This document shows, piece by piece, positions 26,944-36,874 of a stretch of DNA of 62,491 nt. A model generated the notes under the pieces. It was not told the origin of the DNA. It worked only from the letters and a program-made list of their open reading frames with translations, and searched no databases. A program made the translations under genes and the position numbers. Location of the stretch: the NCBI GenBank assembly GCA_910586965.1, contig CAJUMF010000020.1:1-62491 (forward strand). The letters are read 5' to 3'. Position 1 is the stretch's first letter. Each line of letters begins with the position of its first letter. Source of the stretch: an uncultured Dorea sp. Its GTDB lineage: Bacteria > Bacillota > Clostridia > Lachnospirales > Lachnospiraceae.

Positions 26944-27783
26944 TTATTTTTCCAGAATTTCAATACCTTTTTCATCAATTCGTATTTTTTGTTCTTTTAA
27001 CAGTCTCCCAACTGCGCGTTTGAATGCATTTTTACTAAATCCAAATTCTTTTTTAATTAATTCCGCATCAGATTTGTCAGTATATGGCAATTTCCCGCCT
27101 GATATTTTCATCTTTTTTAACAATATCTGTGCATCCTCATCCATCTGCAAAAACGCCTTTTTTCGCACACTTAAGTTTAATTTTCCATCCTCCCGTACCT
27201 TTGTGACCCTTGCTGTTACCTTATCCCCTACTTTCAGATTCCCAAAATCCTCCCGCTTGGGGATAAGACCGGAATATTTATCATCCACTGCCACAAACAC
27301 ACCAAAGTTATCACTCAGCTCATAGACGGTTCCATGCACCTCATCATCCTTCTGATAGTCCGAGTCTGTCTCAAGTCTTGCATATACCTTCATGGTAGCA
27401 CACAGCCTGCCTGTCTTGTCCGCGTACAGCGCCACTAACACTTCGTCCCCTTTTGATACCTTGGCAGTCTGCTCCTTGAACGGAAGCAGTAAGTCCTTCG
27501 GCAGCCCCCAGTCGAGAAAAGCTCCGATCCTGCCGGTGTCCACGACGGTAAGCACCTTAAGCTCTCCCATCGTAATCTTGGGTGTCTCAGTCGTAGCGAT
27601 GAGCCGATCATCCGAATCCTTATATAGGAATACTTCTATCGGATCACCAATCTCAATCCCCGCCGGGACCTGCTTTTTCGGAAGCAGCACCCGTTCCTCC
27701 TTTGTGCCTAAGTATACTCCGAAATCTACCTTCTTCACCACCATCAGTGTTCTCTTCTTCCCTAATTCTTCCTGTAGCTTCAT
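26944..27783 (-). CDS. cvfB: CvfB-like S1-domain RNA-binding protein
   Basis: 279 residues. Three S1-like beta-barrels (about 1-65, 70-140, 145-210; the third with NFGVFVAVDDKYSGLIP) and a C-terminal winged helix (FGFSKNAFKRAVGRLLKEQKI). This is the CvfB/YitL architecture, an RNA-binding regulator in Firmicutes. Last gene of a spoIIR-thioesterase-cvfB run. Confidence 0.88.
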   Translation of the reverse strand: MKLQEELGKKRTLMVVKKVDFGVYLGTKEERVLLPKKQVPAGIEIGDPIEVFLYKDSDDRLIATTETPKITMGELKVLTVVDTGRIGAFLDWGLPKDLLLPFKEQTAKVSKGDEVLVALYADKTGRLCATMKVYARLETDSDYQKDDEVHGTVYELSDNFGVFVAVDDKYSGLIPKREDFGNLKVGDKVTARVTKVREDGKLNLSVRKKAFLQMDEDAQILLKKMKISGGKLPYTDKSDAELIKKEFGFSKNAFKRAVGRLLKEQKIRIDEKGIEILEK

Positions 27784-27800
27784 CTTCTTCTCCTATGCTC

Positions 27801-28517
27801 TCAATCCTTGAATTCTACTGCAGCAAATGCCTGTCCCTGCGTACTGCAAAGCTCCACGACCGTCCGGTCGTCTTCTCTGCCGACCCGCGGCACGATCATG
27901 TCATTATACACCGCAGATTTCTTATACTCTGCCCGCACCTGCCTTACCTGTTCTCCTTCGTATAGCTCTTTTGCCATCTGTATGTACTGGCAGTTATTGA
28001 CATGCTCGTTAGTATCGATATGATATTTGCGTACGGGGAAAGACGGCATTTCCATCATCCTCTCAGGCAGCGCGATCTTCCTTGGAGATGCTCCCATCTC
28101 AAGAGGTTCTGACACACCATAAGCCTCCACCTCTTTTGCATCCGGCTTCGCCGGACACCCTTTTTCTATATCCATATAGACCCATAAAGAATTGGCATAT
28201 GCGATAGTCTCGCCGTGACCGTCCTTCATATAAAAGTTTCTGTCGCCGCAGATTCCCTTAAATCCCGATGCAAATGTACTGACGCTTATCTCCTCTCCGA
28301 GCTCCGGATATCGGTCGATCACGATCTGCCATGCGGACAGAACCCATGCCCGATTTCGCTTTCCAAGAAACTCCAGTCCATACCCGATACTCTCGGAATG
28401 AAAAATACTGCTGTCCTGAAAATAATTAATAATCGCCGGAAGAGTCATCCGCCTCGAATGATCGATCTCACTGAACCGCACTCTGCCCGTTATCGTATAC
28501 TCATTTTCTCTCGTCAT
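27801..28517 (-). CDS. Acyl-ACP thioesterase
   Basis: 238 residues. ATG 28517 is preferred (GGAGAGG upstream); a TTG at 28532 is in frame. Double hot-dog fold: VRFSEIDHSRRMTLPAIINYFQDS in the first half and YHIDTNEHVNNCQYIQMA in the second, with the Asn-His pair typical of the active site. Releases fatty acid from acyl carrier protein. Overlaps the end of spoIIR by 17 bases. Confidence 0.88.
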   Translation of the reverse strand: MTRENEYTITGRVRFSEIDHSRRMTLPAIINYFQDSSIFHSESIGYGLEFLGKRNRAWVLSAWQIVIDRYPELGEEISVSTFASGFKGICGDRNFYMKDGHGETIAYANSLWVYMDIEKGCPAKPDAKEVEAYGVSEPLEMGASPRKIALPERMMEMPSFPVRKYHIDTNEHVNNCQYIQMAKELYEGEQVRQVRAEYKKSAVYNDMIVPRVGREDDRTVVELCSTQGQAFAAVEFKD

Positions 28518-29241
28518 CTGTTCCCTCTCCAAAGAAAAAACTCTTAATCTTAAAATCTGATGCCGCTGTCACCATCTCATACTCCTCATCGGTCAGCACT
28601 TCTTTTAACTCCTCTTTTCCTTCCTCGTCCACCACTGCACAAGTAGCCGATGTAAAGCAGAGATTGGGATACAGCACGCACCACCAGTTATGTCCTTTTG
28701 CCTTGCCCAGTTTTATGCGGAGCGCTTCATAATACCCTTGCGGAAATGTGATGTCCCCGTAACGCTTGTCCGGAAAATAACTTACAGATACCTCTGCCTT
28801 CGCACGGTAAGAATATCCTTCTTCTCTGATCACACTCTCAGCGATATCTTCGATTTCCCGCAGATGCTCCTCGGCCCACCTTTTTGTCTGGCTCGCCGAC
28901 ACCATGTCTTCATTCCCCGGCATCGTCTGCTTCATATATTCAAGCACTTTATCCCTGACCTTAAGCTTCACTCTCTGCGCCTCGTCACTGTCGCTGTCCG
29001 CCAGCACATGGAACCGGAATACTTCTTTTGACAGGCTTCCCTGTATCTTGGAAATCCTGGCATCAACCTCCATCGCCCGCTGCGAGACGTAGACACCGGT
29101 CAAAAATGCTCCGATACAGATTCCCAGTATAACACAGATTATCCTTTTTATCCTGTCTTTTTTATCTCTATTTTCATCTTCCCAAGTCTCTTCAAGGGAA
29201 TTCTCCTGCAAAGTATCATTCCAAATCGTCTCTTCTCTCAC
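28501..29241 (-). CDS. spoIIR: Stage II sporulation protein R
   Basis: 246 residues from GTG 29241, which lies nine bases after AAGGAGG; an ATG at 29265 precedes that site and is less likely. Membrane anchor at about 32-52, then the SpoIIR core FRFHVLADSDSDEAQRVKLKVRD and GHNWWCVLYPNLCFTSA. Made in the forespore, it triggers SpoIIGA to process pro-sigma-E in the mother cell. It shows the organism carries sporulation genes. Confidence 0.93.
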   Translation of the reverse strand: MREETIWNDTLQENSLEETWEDENRDKKDRIKRIICVILGICIGAFLTGVYVSQRAMEVDARISKIQGSLSKEVFRFHVLADSDSDEAQRVKLKVRDKVLEYMKQTMPGNEDMVSASQTKRWAEEHLREIEDIAESVIREEGYSYRAKAEVSVSYFPDKRYGDITFPQGYYEALRIKLGKAKGHNWWCVLYPNLCFTSATCAVVDEEGKEELKEVLTDEEYEMVTAASDFKIKSFFFGEGTDDERK

Positions 29242-29303
29242 CGTTATGTACCTCCTTATACTCATATAAGGAGTCTTTCCACTTACTGGAAATATTATTC
29301 AAC

Positions 29304-29987
29304 TTAATTTTGTTTTGTACGTATTGTATCCATAACTGTATCCACCTGATTGTCGATATGCTCACACACGATCTTTGCCGCCTCTTCCTTCTCTCCGCAG
29401 CTTATCCGATCGATGATCTCCCGGTGCTCTTTGAGAAGCTTTGGATATACCTCCTCATTTTTCAAGTACTCAATTCTATATCGGTACATCTGCTCATGGA
29501 GATTGTTGAGAAGCTGGACAAGCTTCTGGTTCTTGGTAGCCGCATAGATCACATCGTGGAAACGCACATCTGCCTCCGCGATCTCCGTAATATCCTTGCT
29601 TTTCAATGTTTTCTTAAAATTTTCAGCAGCCTGGGTAAGCTCATCGATCTCCTCTTTTGTAATCCGGTCACACGTAAGCTTCACACACAATTCCTCAAGA
29701 GCCCTCCTTACTTCAAGCACATCTTTAAGGCTCTTTTCTGTAATATCTGCCACTTCCGCACCTTTTCTCGGGATCATGAGCACCAGACCTTCCAGTTCCA
29801 GTTTTCTTATCGCCTCGCGAATCGGGGTACGGCTGACGCCCAGCTTATTGGCAAGCTGGATCTCCATCAGCCGTTCGCCGGGCTTTAACTCCCCTCTCAA
29901 AATTGCCTGACGCAGTGTATTGAACACCACATCCCGAAGCGGCAGATATTCGTTCATTGTGACATTAAAGTTTGGTTCCACGATCAT
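29304..29987 (-). CDS. GntR/FadR-family regulator with FCD domain
   Basis: 227 residues. Winged helix at about 15-80 (LANKLGVSRTPIREAIRKLELEGLV), then an all-helical FCD domain with the metal ligands placed in ADVRFHDVI, KEHREIID and CEHIDNQ. The start overlaps the ispE stop (ATGA), so it is translationally coupled to ispE. Ligand and targets unknown. Confidence 0.87.
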   Translation of the reverse strand: MIVEPNFNVTMNEYLPLRDVVFNTLRQAILRGELKPGERLMEIQLANKLGVSRTPIREAIRKLELEGLVLMIPRKGAEVADITEKSLKDVLEVRRALEELCVKLTCDRITKEEIDELTQAAENFKKTLKSKDITEIAEADVRFHDVIYAATKNQKLVQLLNNLHEQMYRYRIEYLKNEEVYPKLLKEHREIIDRISCGEKEEAAKIVCEHIDNQVDTVMDTIRTKQN

Positions 29988-30859
29988 TTCCTCCCTGCAT
30001 TGTGGACGTTTACCACGTACACTTGCTTTGTTAATTGTGTTTCTTTTATCTTCTGCGCTGCCGCCCTCGCCCGGTTTTTATCTTCAAAAATACCGAATAC
30101 TGTAGGACCGCTGCCGCTCATCATGGCGTTCAAGGCGCCTGCTGTCTTCATCGTATTCTTAATCTTATCTATTACCGGATATTCCAGGACAGTAACGCGC
30201 TCAAGGACATTTCCCATACTGGCAGTTATCTTTGCAAGGCTTTGCTCTTCTAAGCCCTCAATGATCCCGTCTATGTCCGGATGCTTTTCAATCTCCTGAG
30301 AGTCAAGCTTTTCATATACCAGTTTCGTTGAGACTGCCACCGGAGGTTTCGCCAGCAATACAAAGCACTTCGGCATGGGGGCAAGAGGTGTGAGGACCTC
30401 ACCAATACCCTCTGCAAGGACGGTTCCCCGCATAATGCAGTAAGGAACATCAGCCCCCAGCGTCACGCCTCTTTTCATCAATTCTTCCATCGTAAGACCT
30501 AAACCGAATATTCGATTCATTCCGAAAAGCACTGCTGCCGCATTAGAGCTTCCCCCTGCCATGCCCGCCGCCACTGGTATATGCTTATTTAAACGGATAC
30601 TTATCCCGTCTTCTATACGAAATTCGTCCATCAAAAGCTTTGCCGCCCGGTATGCCAGATTATTCTCATTCACAGGAAGATAGTAAAGATTCGTCTCAAT
30701 CCCGATTCCCGACCTTCTCCTTTTCTTTATGGTAATCTGATCATATAGGTACACCGTCTGCATTACCATCCGCACGTCATGATACCCGTTTTCCCTTCTT
30801 CCAAGTACATCAAGCCCCAGATTGATCTTACCGAGAGCTTTAAGTTCTATTCGATCCAT
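29984..30859 (-). CDS. ispE: 4-diphosphocytidyl-2-C-methyl-D-erythritol kinase
   Basis: 291 residues, GHMP kinase fold. LKALGKINLGLDVLGRRENGYH is the family start, PVAAGMAGGSSNAAAVL the ATP loop and MSGSGPTVFGIF the third motif. Phosphorylates CDP-ME in the non-mevalonate isoprenoid pathway. Confidence 0.95.
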   Translation of the reverse strand: MDRIELKALGKINLGLDVLGRRENGYHDVRMVMQTVYLYDQITIKKRRRSGIGIETNLYYLPVNENNLAYRAAKLLMDEFRIEDGISIRLNKHIPVAAGMAGGSSNAAAVLFGMNRIFGLGLTMEELMKRGVTLGADVPYCIMRGTVLAEGIGEVLTPLAPMPKCFVLLAKPPVAVSTKLVYEKLDSQEIEKHPDIDGIIEGLEEQSLAKITASMGNVLERVTVLEYPVIDKIKNTMKTAGALNAMMSGSGPTVFGIFEDKNRARAAAQKIKETQLTKQVYVVNVHNAGRK

Positions 30860-30905
30860 TTCTTTTCTCCTGATAGGTGCATTTTGTATCTTGTATACAA
30901 TATGC

Positions 30906-32465
30906 TTATAGTATACTCATATTTTCTTTAAAAATCAACAACTTTTCTCCTGGTTTTATGTCAGAATTTGTCTTTTCATTAATTTCCATAATTCCATCAA
31001 CCGTAGTGCTGTAATGTTTTGCCAAATTCCACAATTCATCGCCCTCTTTTACGATATATCCAATAATTCCAGGGCGTTTTTCAAGTTCCTCGAGATTAAT
31101 CGGCTCCTCCTCGATCTCCTCAATATCCGCAACAGGAACCGGCTGCTTGACAAAACAATTAAAGGCAAGCACTGCCTTCACCTCTATCTCACCATTTCCA
31201 AGAAGTCCGATGCTAAGCTGTTCTACAGCGCTCACAAGATCGAATACCATATCTTCTGTCGTCTCGTTGCTTTCCAGAAGATAAGAAAACGGAACCATTC
31301 CCTGCCATACGTCAAAGGGAATGTCATCGTCCGCTTTGACATAGAGGAAAAATACATGGAGTACTCCTTCGATCTTGATTCCTTCCGGAACCGCTTCCGT
31401 GTGCTCAATCTGGATTCTCGCGTTGCTGTGACAGATCTGAAGGATATCGTCTTTGATCTCCGGAAGAAGAAGACGCTCTGCGATCTTACATTTGGAATGG
31501 TTCTGCATCAGCGAACGCTCCAAAGCTTTATCTGCAATCTTCGGCCGGCAGACTTTGTCGAGAGAATATACATCTTCCAAAAGTTCAACCGTCTCTTCCT
31601 CATATACGATAATGCGCGCCTCCAGCGTCGCCTCGATACCAAGAAGCCGCATCTCGCCGTCCTCGTCCATACGCACATCGATGGACACATCGGTAACGGA
31701 CGGATAAACCTGATGGAACATCCCTTCCTGCGCACCGTTTATCTCCATCTTTCCCTCATAAGGAATGGTCTGTTCAAACCAGTCCGTCTTCCCCTCCAGT
31801 GATTCATAAAAGCAGAACAAAAGAAGCTCTCCCTGCAGGATAAGCTCATCTGACACGATCCGTGTATCTAGCTTTCTCGGAGAAACTGCCGTCCACAAAA
31901 GTACACCCACTGTCTCTTTCGTCCCGCCGATGGTAATCTCTTCCTTGATTCGGTACGTATCCTTTTTCACCGTAAAAAGCTTTAAGATATCTTTCTTCTC
32001 ATACTTTTTATACAGCCCGCCGTCCCCTGAAGCATCCAGCGTCAGATGTTCCTCCTGCCGTCCTTCCGAGCAGAGGGAGAACTCTACCAGCGCTTTGATG
32101 TTTAGCTTTCGTGAATGGATCATCGTAACATTCACATCACAATCCATCGCTTTGATAAACAGATTCTCTTCCGGTTCTTCCTCCGCATAGACCATCTCCT
32201 CAAAAGGTATCCGCCCCTCTAAATATGCAAGACGCATCTCGCCCTCATCTGTTGCATAGAGCACCTTAAAATTCATCTTACCGGATACCCTTACATAATT
32301 TTCCACCCGCTTAATATCATCGATCAGAAGGCTTCCTTCCCCCAGGATCACACGCTTTACATCATGTTTGGCATCCGGCACATTGTAATCGTCGTCAATA
32401 TAAAACTGGTCTGTAATTGTCCTGCCCTGACGATAGACAAGAAATTCCTTTTTCTCATATTCCAT
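30906..32465 (-). CDS. SPOCS (DUF3794) and LysM domain protein, probable spore coat/cortex factor
   Basis: 519 residues. Repeated SPOCS modules with the DAKHDVKRVILGEGSLLIDDIKR-type start and further copies towards residue 450, then a C-terminal LysM (IGYIVKEGDELWNLAKHYSTTV, about 468-515) for peptidoglycan binding. The layout resembles SpoVID/SafA-type spore envelope proteins of Clostridia. No signal peptide. Confidence 0.82.
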   Translation of the reverse strand: MEYEKKEFLVYRQGRTITDQFYIDDDYNVPDAKHDVKRVILGEGSLLIDDIKRVENYVRVSGKMNFKVLYATDEGEMRLAYLEGRIPFEEMVYAEEEPEENLFIKAMDCDVNVTMIHSRKLNIKALVEFSLCSEGRQEEHLTLDASGDGGLYKKYEKKDILKLFTVKKDTYRIKEEITIGGTKETVGVLLWTAVSPRKLDTRIVSDELILQGELLLFCFYESLEGKTDWFEQTIPYEGKMEINGAQEGMFHQVYPSVTDVSIDVRMDEDGEMRLLGIEATLEARIIVYEEETVELLEDVYSLDKVCRPKIADKALERSLMQNHSKCKIAERLLLPEIKDDILQICHSNARIQIEHTEAVPEGIKIEGVLHVFFLYVKADDDIPFDVWQGMVPFSYLLESNETTEDMVFDLVSAVEQLSIGLLGNGEIEVKAVLAFNCFVKQPVPVADIEEIEEEPINLEELEKRPGIIGYIVKEGDELWNLAKHYSTTVDGIMEINEKTNSDIKPGEKLLIFKENMSIL

Positions 32466-32480
32466 TTCCTGACTCCTCCT

Positions 32481-32888
32481 CTAATCAAATACTACATTTT
32501 TGTCACTGTACTCCATTTTCACAATTACATACGGATACGTCTTGCCCTCTATGATCTCTTCGCTTTTCGGCGGACCGAGCAGATTCGTCTTTAGATAGAT
32601 GCCGTCCTTCGCTTCAAAGCACTCCTTTACCTCTACACTGTAACCGCTGGTATCCTGGCTGCCGTATCCCCGCACGACGTACAGATAACCGTTATCCGCA
32701 TAACTGATCTCAAATGTCTTTTCCTTTTTTTCTTCTATTTTCTTTTGAAGCTCTTCGGGCGCATCATAAGAATCCACCACCGTAAAGTCAATATCCCGAA
32801 GTTTTGCCTTATCCTCTTTTTGCACGGAACAGGCACACAGAAGGAACATGCACCCCGCCAGAAGTATGTAAAGAGCTGTTTTTTTCAT
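32481..32888 (-). CDS. PrcB-like lipoprotein
   Basis: 135 residues, lipobox LLCACS. A short domain ends GYSVEVKECFEAKDGIY...GKTYPYVIVKME, the PrcB C-terminal-domain pattern first noted in a protease complex. Fifteen bases upstream of the SPOCS/LysM gene, hence probably co-transcribed. Function unknown. Confidence 0.72.
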   Translation of the reverse strand: MKKTALYILLAGCMFLLCACSVQKEDKAKLRDIDFTVVDSYDAPEELQKKIEEKKEKTFEISYADNGYLYVVRGYGSQDTSGYSVEVKECFEAKDGIYLKTNLLGPPKSEEIIEGKTYPYVIVKMEYSDKNVVFD

Positions 32889-33046
32889 CTACACTCCACA
32901 GACATATTCTCATTACTATCATACACATCCTTTCCGTGAAAAATTCCTCTTTTATTTACAAACTGAACATTTATTGCTTATTCCCCGATGCCCGCAAATG
33001 TGGTATACTAATAACATTACATGGCAAGACAAGGAGACTATATCAT

Positions 33047-34555
33047 ATGAACGATTTAAACAGATTGTCCGGCATTCTCCTCCACCCCACATCACTGCCA
33101 TCCCCCTTCGGGATCGGCGATCTGGGAAAAGAGGCTTATGAATTTATTGATTTTCTGGAAAATGCAGGGCAGCACCTTTGGCAGATCCTTCCGCTGACTC
33201 ACACTGGATTCGGCGACTCGCCTTACCAGAGCTTTTCCGCCTTTGCCGGTCAGCCCTTGCTGATCAGTCCGGCACATTTGCTGGAGCTTGGTCTTTTGGA
33301 AAGCTTTGAGCTTGCAAATTGTCCGGTCACCGACGAAGAGCAGATCGATTACGGTGTGATCATCCCATGGAAGCAGTTGATCTTCCGGCTGGCGTATGAC
33401 CGCTTTCTTACCCGGGACAGCGTTAAACAAGAGCTAAAAGATGATTTTCATAAGTTCTGCGCGGAACATGAAGACTGGCTTGATGACTACGCCCTTTTTA
33501 TGACATGCAAGGATATCCACGGGGGAAAGAGCTGGCTTGAGTGGGAGAAAAAGTACCGCATTCCCACAGAGGAAATAAGAACAGAGCTTAAAAAGACGTT
33601 TGCCGAGGACATCGGCTATTACAAATTCCTCCAGTTTCTGTTCTTTACCGAATGGTCTGCTTTAAAAAAGTATGCCAATGCGCACGGCGTACAGATCATC
33701 GGCGATATCCCTATCTTTGTATCTATGGACAGCGCTGACGTATGGGCAGGCCAAAGACTTTTTCAGCTTGATGCAAAAGGATACCCCCTGGCAGTCGCCG
33801 GAGTACCGCCGGATTACTTCTCTGCCACCGGACAGCTTTGGGGCAATCCTCTCTACAATTGGCCCATTCATGAGGAGGAAGGTTTTGAGTGGTGGACCAA
33901 AAGGATCAAAAGCCAGCTTCAAAGTCTTGATATTCTGCGCATTGACCATTTCCGCGGATTTGAAAGTTACTGGTCCGTTCCGTATGGGGAGGAGACAGCT
34001 ATAAACGGTGAATGGATCAAGGCACCCGGCAACCAGTTATTTGAAGCAATTGAAAAAGAGCTCGGGAAAAATCTTCCGATTATCGCCGAGGATCTCGGGA
34101 TTATCACGGAAGAAGTCACCGCCCTTAGAGAAGCCTTTCATTTCCCTGGCATGAAGATTCTGCAGTTTGCTTTTGAGACGACCGGTGAGAGTGATTATCT
34201 CCCCCACCAGTTTAAGTCTCCCAGGTGCGTATGCTATACCGGCACCCATGACAATGATACGACCTGCGGATGGTACCGTACATTGGAGACGGTCTGCAAA
34301 AAGAAAGTGCAGCTCTATACGAACACAGAACCCGGAAGAGATATCAGCCGCAATATGATCAGACTTTGTCTCTCAAGCACTGCGGCATACGCCATCTTTC
34401 CGCTGCAGGACGCACTTGCACTTGGAAGCGAAGCGCGCATGAATACGCCGGGAATCGCTTCAGGAAACTGGGGATGGCGCTATAAGGCTTCGGCTCTTAC
34501 AGATTCCTTGGCGAAAGAATTAAAAGAACTGTCCGTTTTATATGGAAGATATTAG
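33047..34555 (+). CDS. malQ: 4-alpha-glucanotransferase (amylomaltase)
   Basis: 502 residues; ATG 33047 behind AAGGAG, although the frame stays open upstream to 32804. GH77: RLSGILLHPTSLPSPFGIGDLG start, LRIDHFRGFESYW nucleophile, IAEDLGIITEEV acid/base and THDNDTTCGWY third acidic residue. Rearranges maltodextrins and glycogen breakdown products. Preceded by an extended -10 box (TGGTATACT, 33001-33009). Confidence 0.95.
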   Translation: MNDLNRLSGILLHPTSLPSPFGIGDLGKEAYEFIDFLENAGQHLWQILPLTHTGFGDSPYQSFSAFAGQPLLISPAHLLELGLLESFELANCPVTDEEQIDYGVIIPWKQLIFRLAYDRFLTRDSVKQELKDDFHKFCAEHEDWLDDYALFMTCKDIHGGKSWLEWEKKYRIPTEEIRTELKKTFAEDIGYYKFLQFLFFTEWSALKKYANAHGVQIIGDIPIFVSMDSADVWAGQRLFQLDAKGYPLAVAGVPPDYFSATGQLWGNPLYNWPIHEEEGFEWWTKRIKSQLQSLDILRIDHFRGFESYWSVPYGEETAINGEWIKAPGNQLFEAIEKELGKNLPIIAEDLGIITEEVTALREAFHFPGMKILQFAFETTGESDYLPHQFKSPRCVCYTGTHDNDTTCGWYRTLETVCKKKVQLYTNTEPGRDISRNMIRLCLSSTAAYAIFPLQDALALGSEARMNTPGIASGNWGWRYKASALTDSLAKELKELSVLYGRY

Positions 34556-34593
34556 AAGTTACAAGATACTAAGATAATGAGAGGTTACTGAAA

Positions 34594-35328
34594 ATGTTAA
34601 GATTTATCGGCCTTGTACTGTTTCTTTTCTCGTTCCTGCTCTTTGGGATCCCTGCACTGGGCGTTGAGTGGGTCGTCGGGAAATTTGACAAAGAAAGAGC
34701 AGACTATCACAGTCTTCGCATCGTGCAGTGGGCGTTTAAAGTCATTTTGTCCATCACAGGTGTTGAGGTTACTGTTATCGGTGAGGAGAACGTTCCCGAC
34801 GAACCGGTTCTGTTCATTGCAAACCACAGGAGTTATTTTGACATCCTGCTCACCTATTCCCGCTGCAGGCGGCTGACCGGTTATGTAGCAAAAAAAGAGA
34901 TGCTTAGATATCCTGTGCTCCGCACCTGGATGAAACGTCTCTACTGCCTGTTTTTAAACCGGGATGATATGAAGGAAGGACTTAAGACTATCCTTCAGGC
35001 TATTGATTATGTAAAAAACGGTGTGTCCATCTGTATATTCCCGGAGGGGACCCGCAACGACGGAGAGGAGTTAAGCCTCCTTCCCTTCCACACCGGATCC
35101 TTTAAGATTGCAGAAAAGAGCGGCTGTGCTGTCGTTCCCATCAGCATGAACAACACTGCTTCTATGTTTGAGAATCAGTTTCCGCGGATTAAAAAGACAC
35201 ACATTATTCTGGAATACGGAAAGCCCGTGTATCCAAAGGAACTTGATAAAGAGACCAGAAAGCGGCTCGCTCCTTATTTCCAGAATATCATACAGGAAAC
35301 GATCAATAAAAACCAAAAGCTTGTATAA
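34594..35328 (+). CDS. plsC: 1-acyl-sn-glycerol-3-phosphate acyltransferase
   Basis: 244 residues. N-terminal membrane helix, NHRSYFD catalytic H-x4-D motif (about 78) and FPEGTR (about 150). Makes phosphatidic acid at the membrane. Thirty-eight bases after malQ, possibly co-transcribed. Confidence 0.92.
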   Translation: MLRFIGLVLFLFSFLLFGIPALGVEWVVGKFDKERADYHSLRIVQWAFKVILSITGVEVTVIGEENVPDEPVLFIANHRSYFDILLTYSRCRRLTGYVAKKEMLRYPVLRTWMKRLYCLFLNRDDMKEGLKTILQAIDYVKNGVSICIFPEGTRNDGEELSLLPFHTGSFKIAEKSGCAVVPISMNNTASMFENQFPRIKKTHIILEYGKPVYPKELDKETRKRLAPYFQNIIQETINKNQKLV

Positions 35329-35366
35329 ATGAACAAAGCTTAGTTATTTATTATTTGTCATGCAGA

Positions 35367-35375
35367 TGGTATAAT
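35367..35375 (+). promoter_or_regulatory. Extended -10 promoter for pncB-murF
   Basis: TGGTATAAT, a TGnTATAAT box, lies 26 bases before the pncB start; no strong -35 is present. Confidence 0.55.
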
Positions 35376-35400
35376 AGATGAAAACCAGATAAAGGAGATA

Positions 35401-36861
35401 ATGAAAATGAACCGACAGGAGCTAACCTTGCTGACAGATCTTTACGAGTTGACGATGATGCAGGGTTATTATGAACAGGGGCAGAATGAGATCGTCGTGT
35501 TCGACGTGTTTTTCCGCCAGAATCCCTGCAATAACGGCTATTCCGTATGTGCAGGACTTGCTCAGGTAATTGATTACATTAAAAACTTGAACTTTACCTA
35601 TGAGGATGTAGATTATCTGCGAAATTTAAAGATATTCAGTGAAGATTTTCTTCAATATCTCAGCGGCTTCCATTTCAGCGGAGATATCTATGCGATTCCG
35701 GAGGGAACTGTCGTATTCCCCAAGGAACCTCTTCTCAAGGTGATCGCGCCCATTATGGAGGCACAGCTTGTTGAGACAGCAATTTTAAATATTATCAACC
35801 ACCAGTCACTTATCGCTACAAAGACTTCCCGGATTGTCTTTGCTGCAGCCGGAGACGGGATCATGGAATTCGGCTTAAGGCGTGCCCAGGGACCGGATGC
35901 AGGGCTTTACGGCGCGCGGGCTGCCATGATCGGCGGATGCGTGGGCACCTCCAACGTCCTGGCCGGAGAGCTCTTTGACGTCCCTGTCATGGGAACACAC
36001 GCCCATAGCTGGATCATGAGCTTTGAAGACGAATATACTGCCTTTAAGACCTATGCAAAGCTGTATCCGGATAACTGTACGCTTCTTGTCGATACCTATG
36101 ACACGCTGAAATCAGGCGTGCCGAACGCAATCCGTGTATTTCAGGAATTCAAGGATGCAGGCACACCCTTGAAAAAATACGGCATCCGCCTCGACAGCGG
36201 CGACTTAGCATACCTTTCTAAGGAGGCAAGAAAGATGCTCGACGAAGCCGGATTTCCCGATGCTTCTATCTGCGCCTCAAACGACTTGGACGAATATCTT
36301 CTGCATGACTTAAAGGTACAGGGTGCTGCCATCAATTCCTGGGGGGTCGGCACGAATCTGATCACCTCTAAAGACTGTCCGTCTTTTGGCGGGGTCTATA
36401 AGCTGGCAGCCATTATGGACGAGAACGGTGCCTTTGTCCCGAAGATAAAGATTTCTGAAAATACAGAAAAGATTACAAATCCGGGCAATAAAACCATCTA
36501 CCGCATCTACGATAAGGAAACCGGGAAGATGAAAGCAGACTTGATCTGCTTTGCAGGTGAAGAATACGATACCTCTGAAAATCTTCTTCTTTTCGATCCT
36601 ATCGATACGTGGAAAAAGACGAAGCTTCCCGGCGGCTCCTACACCATGAGGGAGATTATGGTTCCGATCTTCCGCAAAGGCGAATGTATCTACCGCTCTC
36701 CTTCTGTTTCGGAGATTGCAGCGTACTGCAGGGAGGAAAAGGATACTTTATGGGATGAGACTAAGCGTCTTTTTTACCCTCACAGAGTCCATGTAGATTT
36801 GTCAAGAAAGCTTTATGATGTGAAAAAATCCTTACTTGATCAGATAAATAAACCAGACTAA
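35401..36861 (+). CDS. pncB: Nicotinate phosphoribosyltransferase
   Basis: 486 residues (ATG 35401 or the better spaced ATG 35407). LTDLYELTMMQGYY start, FGLRRAQGPDAGLYGARAA and GTHAHSWIMSF for substrate binding, then DSGDLAYLSKEARKMLD and GVGTNLITSKDCPSFGGVYKL. Converts nicotinate to its mononucleotide for NAD salvage. Followed 13 bases later by murF. Confidence 0.93.
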   Translation: MKMNRQELTLLTDLYELTMMQGYYEQGQNEIVVFDVFFRQNPCNNGYSVCAGLAQVIDYIKNLNFTYEDVDYLRNLKIFSEDFLQYLSGFHFSGDIYAIPEGTVVFPKEPLLKVIAPIMEAQLVETAILNIINHQSLIATKTSRIVFAAAGDGIMEFGLRRAQGPDAGLYGARAAMIGGCVGTSNVLAGELFDVPVMGTHAHSWIMSFEDEYTAFKTYAKLYPDNCTLLVDTYDTLKSGVPNAIRVFQEFKDAGTPLKKYGIRLDSGDLAYLSKEARKMLDEAGFPDASICASNDLDEYLLHDLKVQGAAINSWGVGTNLITSKDCPSFGGVYKLAAIMDENGAFVPKIKISENTEKITNPGNKTIYRIYDKETGKMKADLICFAGEEYDTSENLLLFDPIDTWKKTKLPGGSYTMREIMVPIFRKGECIYRSPSVSEIAAYCREEKDTLWDETKRLFYPHRVHVDLSRKLYDVKKSLLDQINKPD

Positions 36862-36874
36862 AAGGAGAACAGAG